36,699 nucleotides of DNA from an uncultured Eubacteriales bacterium (GTDB lineage: Bacteria; Bacillota; Clostridia; Oscillospirales; CAG-272): contig CATYXQ010000014.1 in assembly GCA_958414825.1 (NCBI GenBank), positions 1 to 36,699 on the forward strand, written 5' to 3'. A model generated the notes under the pieces. The model saw only the letters and a program-made list of their open reading frames with translations. It had not been told where the DNA came from and searched no databases. Shown here one piece after another: positions 36,630-36,699 of this stretch (its first letter is position 1; each line of letters opens with the position of its first letter). A program made the position numbers and the translations under genes.

Positions 36630-36699
36630 TTAAAGCGTATTTGCGGATCCGAGTACCGTTTCGATCTTATGCCGAACCATCTTTCTGACTTCGTCACGG
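36630..36699 (-). CDS. C-terminal fragment of a gene cut by the window edge
   Basis: The last 22 codons of a minus-strand gene enter from the right and end in TAA at 36630. The residues are RDEVRKMVRHKIETVLGSAN plus two more (Thr-Leu). This looks like a helical C-terminus; a class II aldolase-like tail is one possibility, but the fragment is too short to assign. Confidence 0.6.
   Translation of the reverse strand, partial: RDEVRKMVRHKIETVLGSANTL

Noticed and set aside
1..36699. CRISPR arrays, IS elements, prophage genes, tRNA or rRNA genes
   Set aside because: No regularly spaced repeats, transposase or phage proteins and no tRNA cloverleaf were seen on reading both strands.

Overview
The window looks like a chromosomal segment of a low-to-medium GC, spore-forming Clostridia bacterium (Oscillospiraceae/Ruminococcaceae-like Firmicute). 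The reasons are a SipL-like DUF3794/LysM spore-coat protein, a tryptophan T-box riboswitch, sigma-A promoters with strong GGAGG ribosome binding sites, many lipoprotein-dependent ABC importers, and an rpsF-ssb-rpsR operon of Firmicute type. No plasmid, phage, IS element, CRISPR array, tRNA or rRNA was recognised.

Left part (1-8000, mostly minus strand): a three-gene polar amino-acid ABC importer (112-2410); a tryptophan-type ABC importer trpXYZ (2629-5374) behind a T-box leader whose specifier reads UGG (Trp), with a possible 22-codon small ORF between leader and trpX; a DUF378 membrane protein; and the SipL-like spore protein with a possible sigma-E promoter. Middle part (8200-18971): a MarR regulator plus acyl-CoA ligase operon with a striking repeat-rich operator; a tiny secreted dockerin-like protein; a histidine phosphatase; rpsF-ssb-rpsR; a cardiolipin synthase; an AT-richer two-gene island with an EcoRI-family adenine methyltransferase and a DUF262-HNH nuclease; a DUF2500 protein; a flavin reductase broken by a 2-bp slip in a GC-dinucleotide tract; and a membrane zinc-ribbon protein.

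Right part (19000-36699): a BMP/NupNOPQ-type nucleoside importer; a divergently transcribed pair made of a NAGPA-like phosphodiester glycosidase and an unknown membrane-anchored protein; a carbon-nitrogen hydrolase; and a five-gene minus-strand operon. That operon joins MalF/MalG-type sugar permeases to a very long coiled-coil HlyD-like adaptor, a MacB-like extracellular domain protein without an FtsX permease domain, and an 811-residue lipoprotein that combines a repeat-rich N-terminal part with a solute-binding domain. An acyl-ACP thioesterase and the tail of one more gene close the window.

The two best candidates for something not well described are the EcoRI-type methyltransferase/DUF262-HNH pair (possible defence system with an effector of the GmrSD/SspE/BrxU fold class) and the mixed importer/adaptor operon at 28202-35513. 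All functional calls come from reading motifs by eye; no database search was run.
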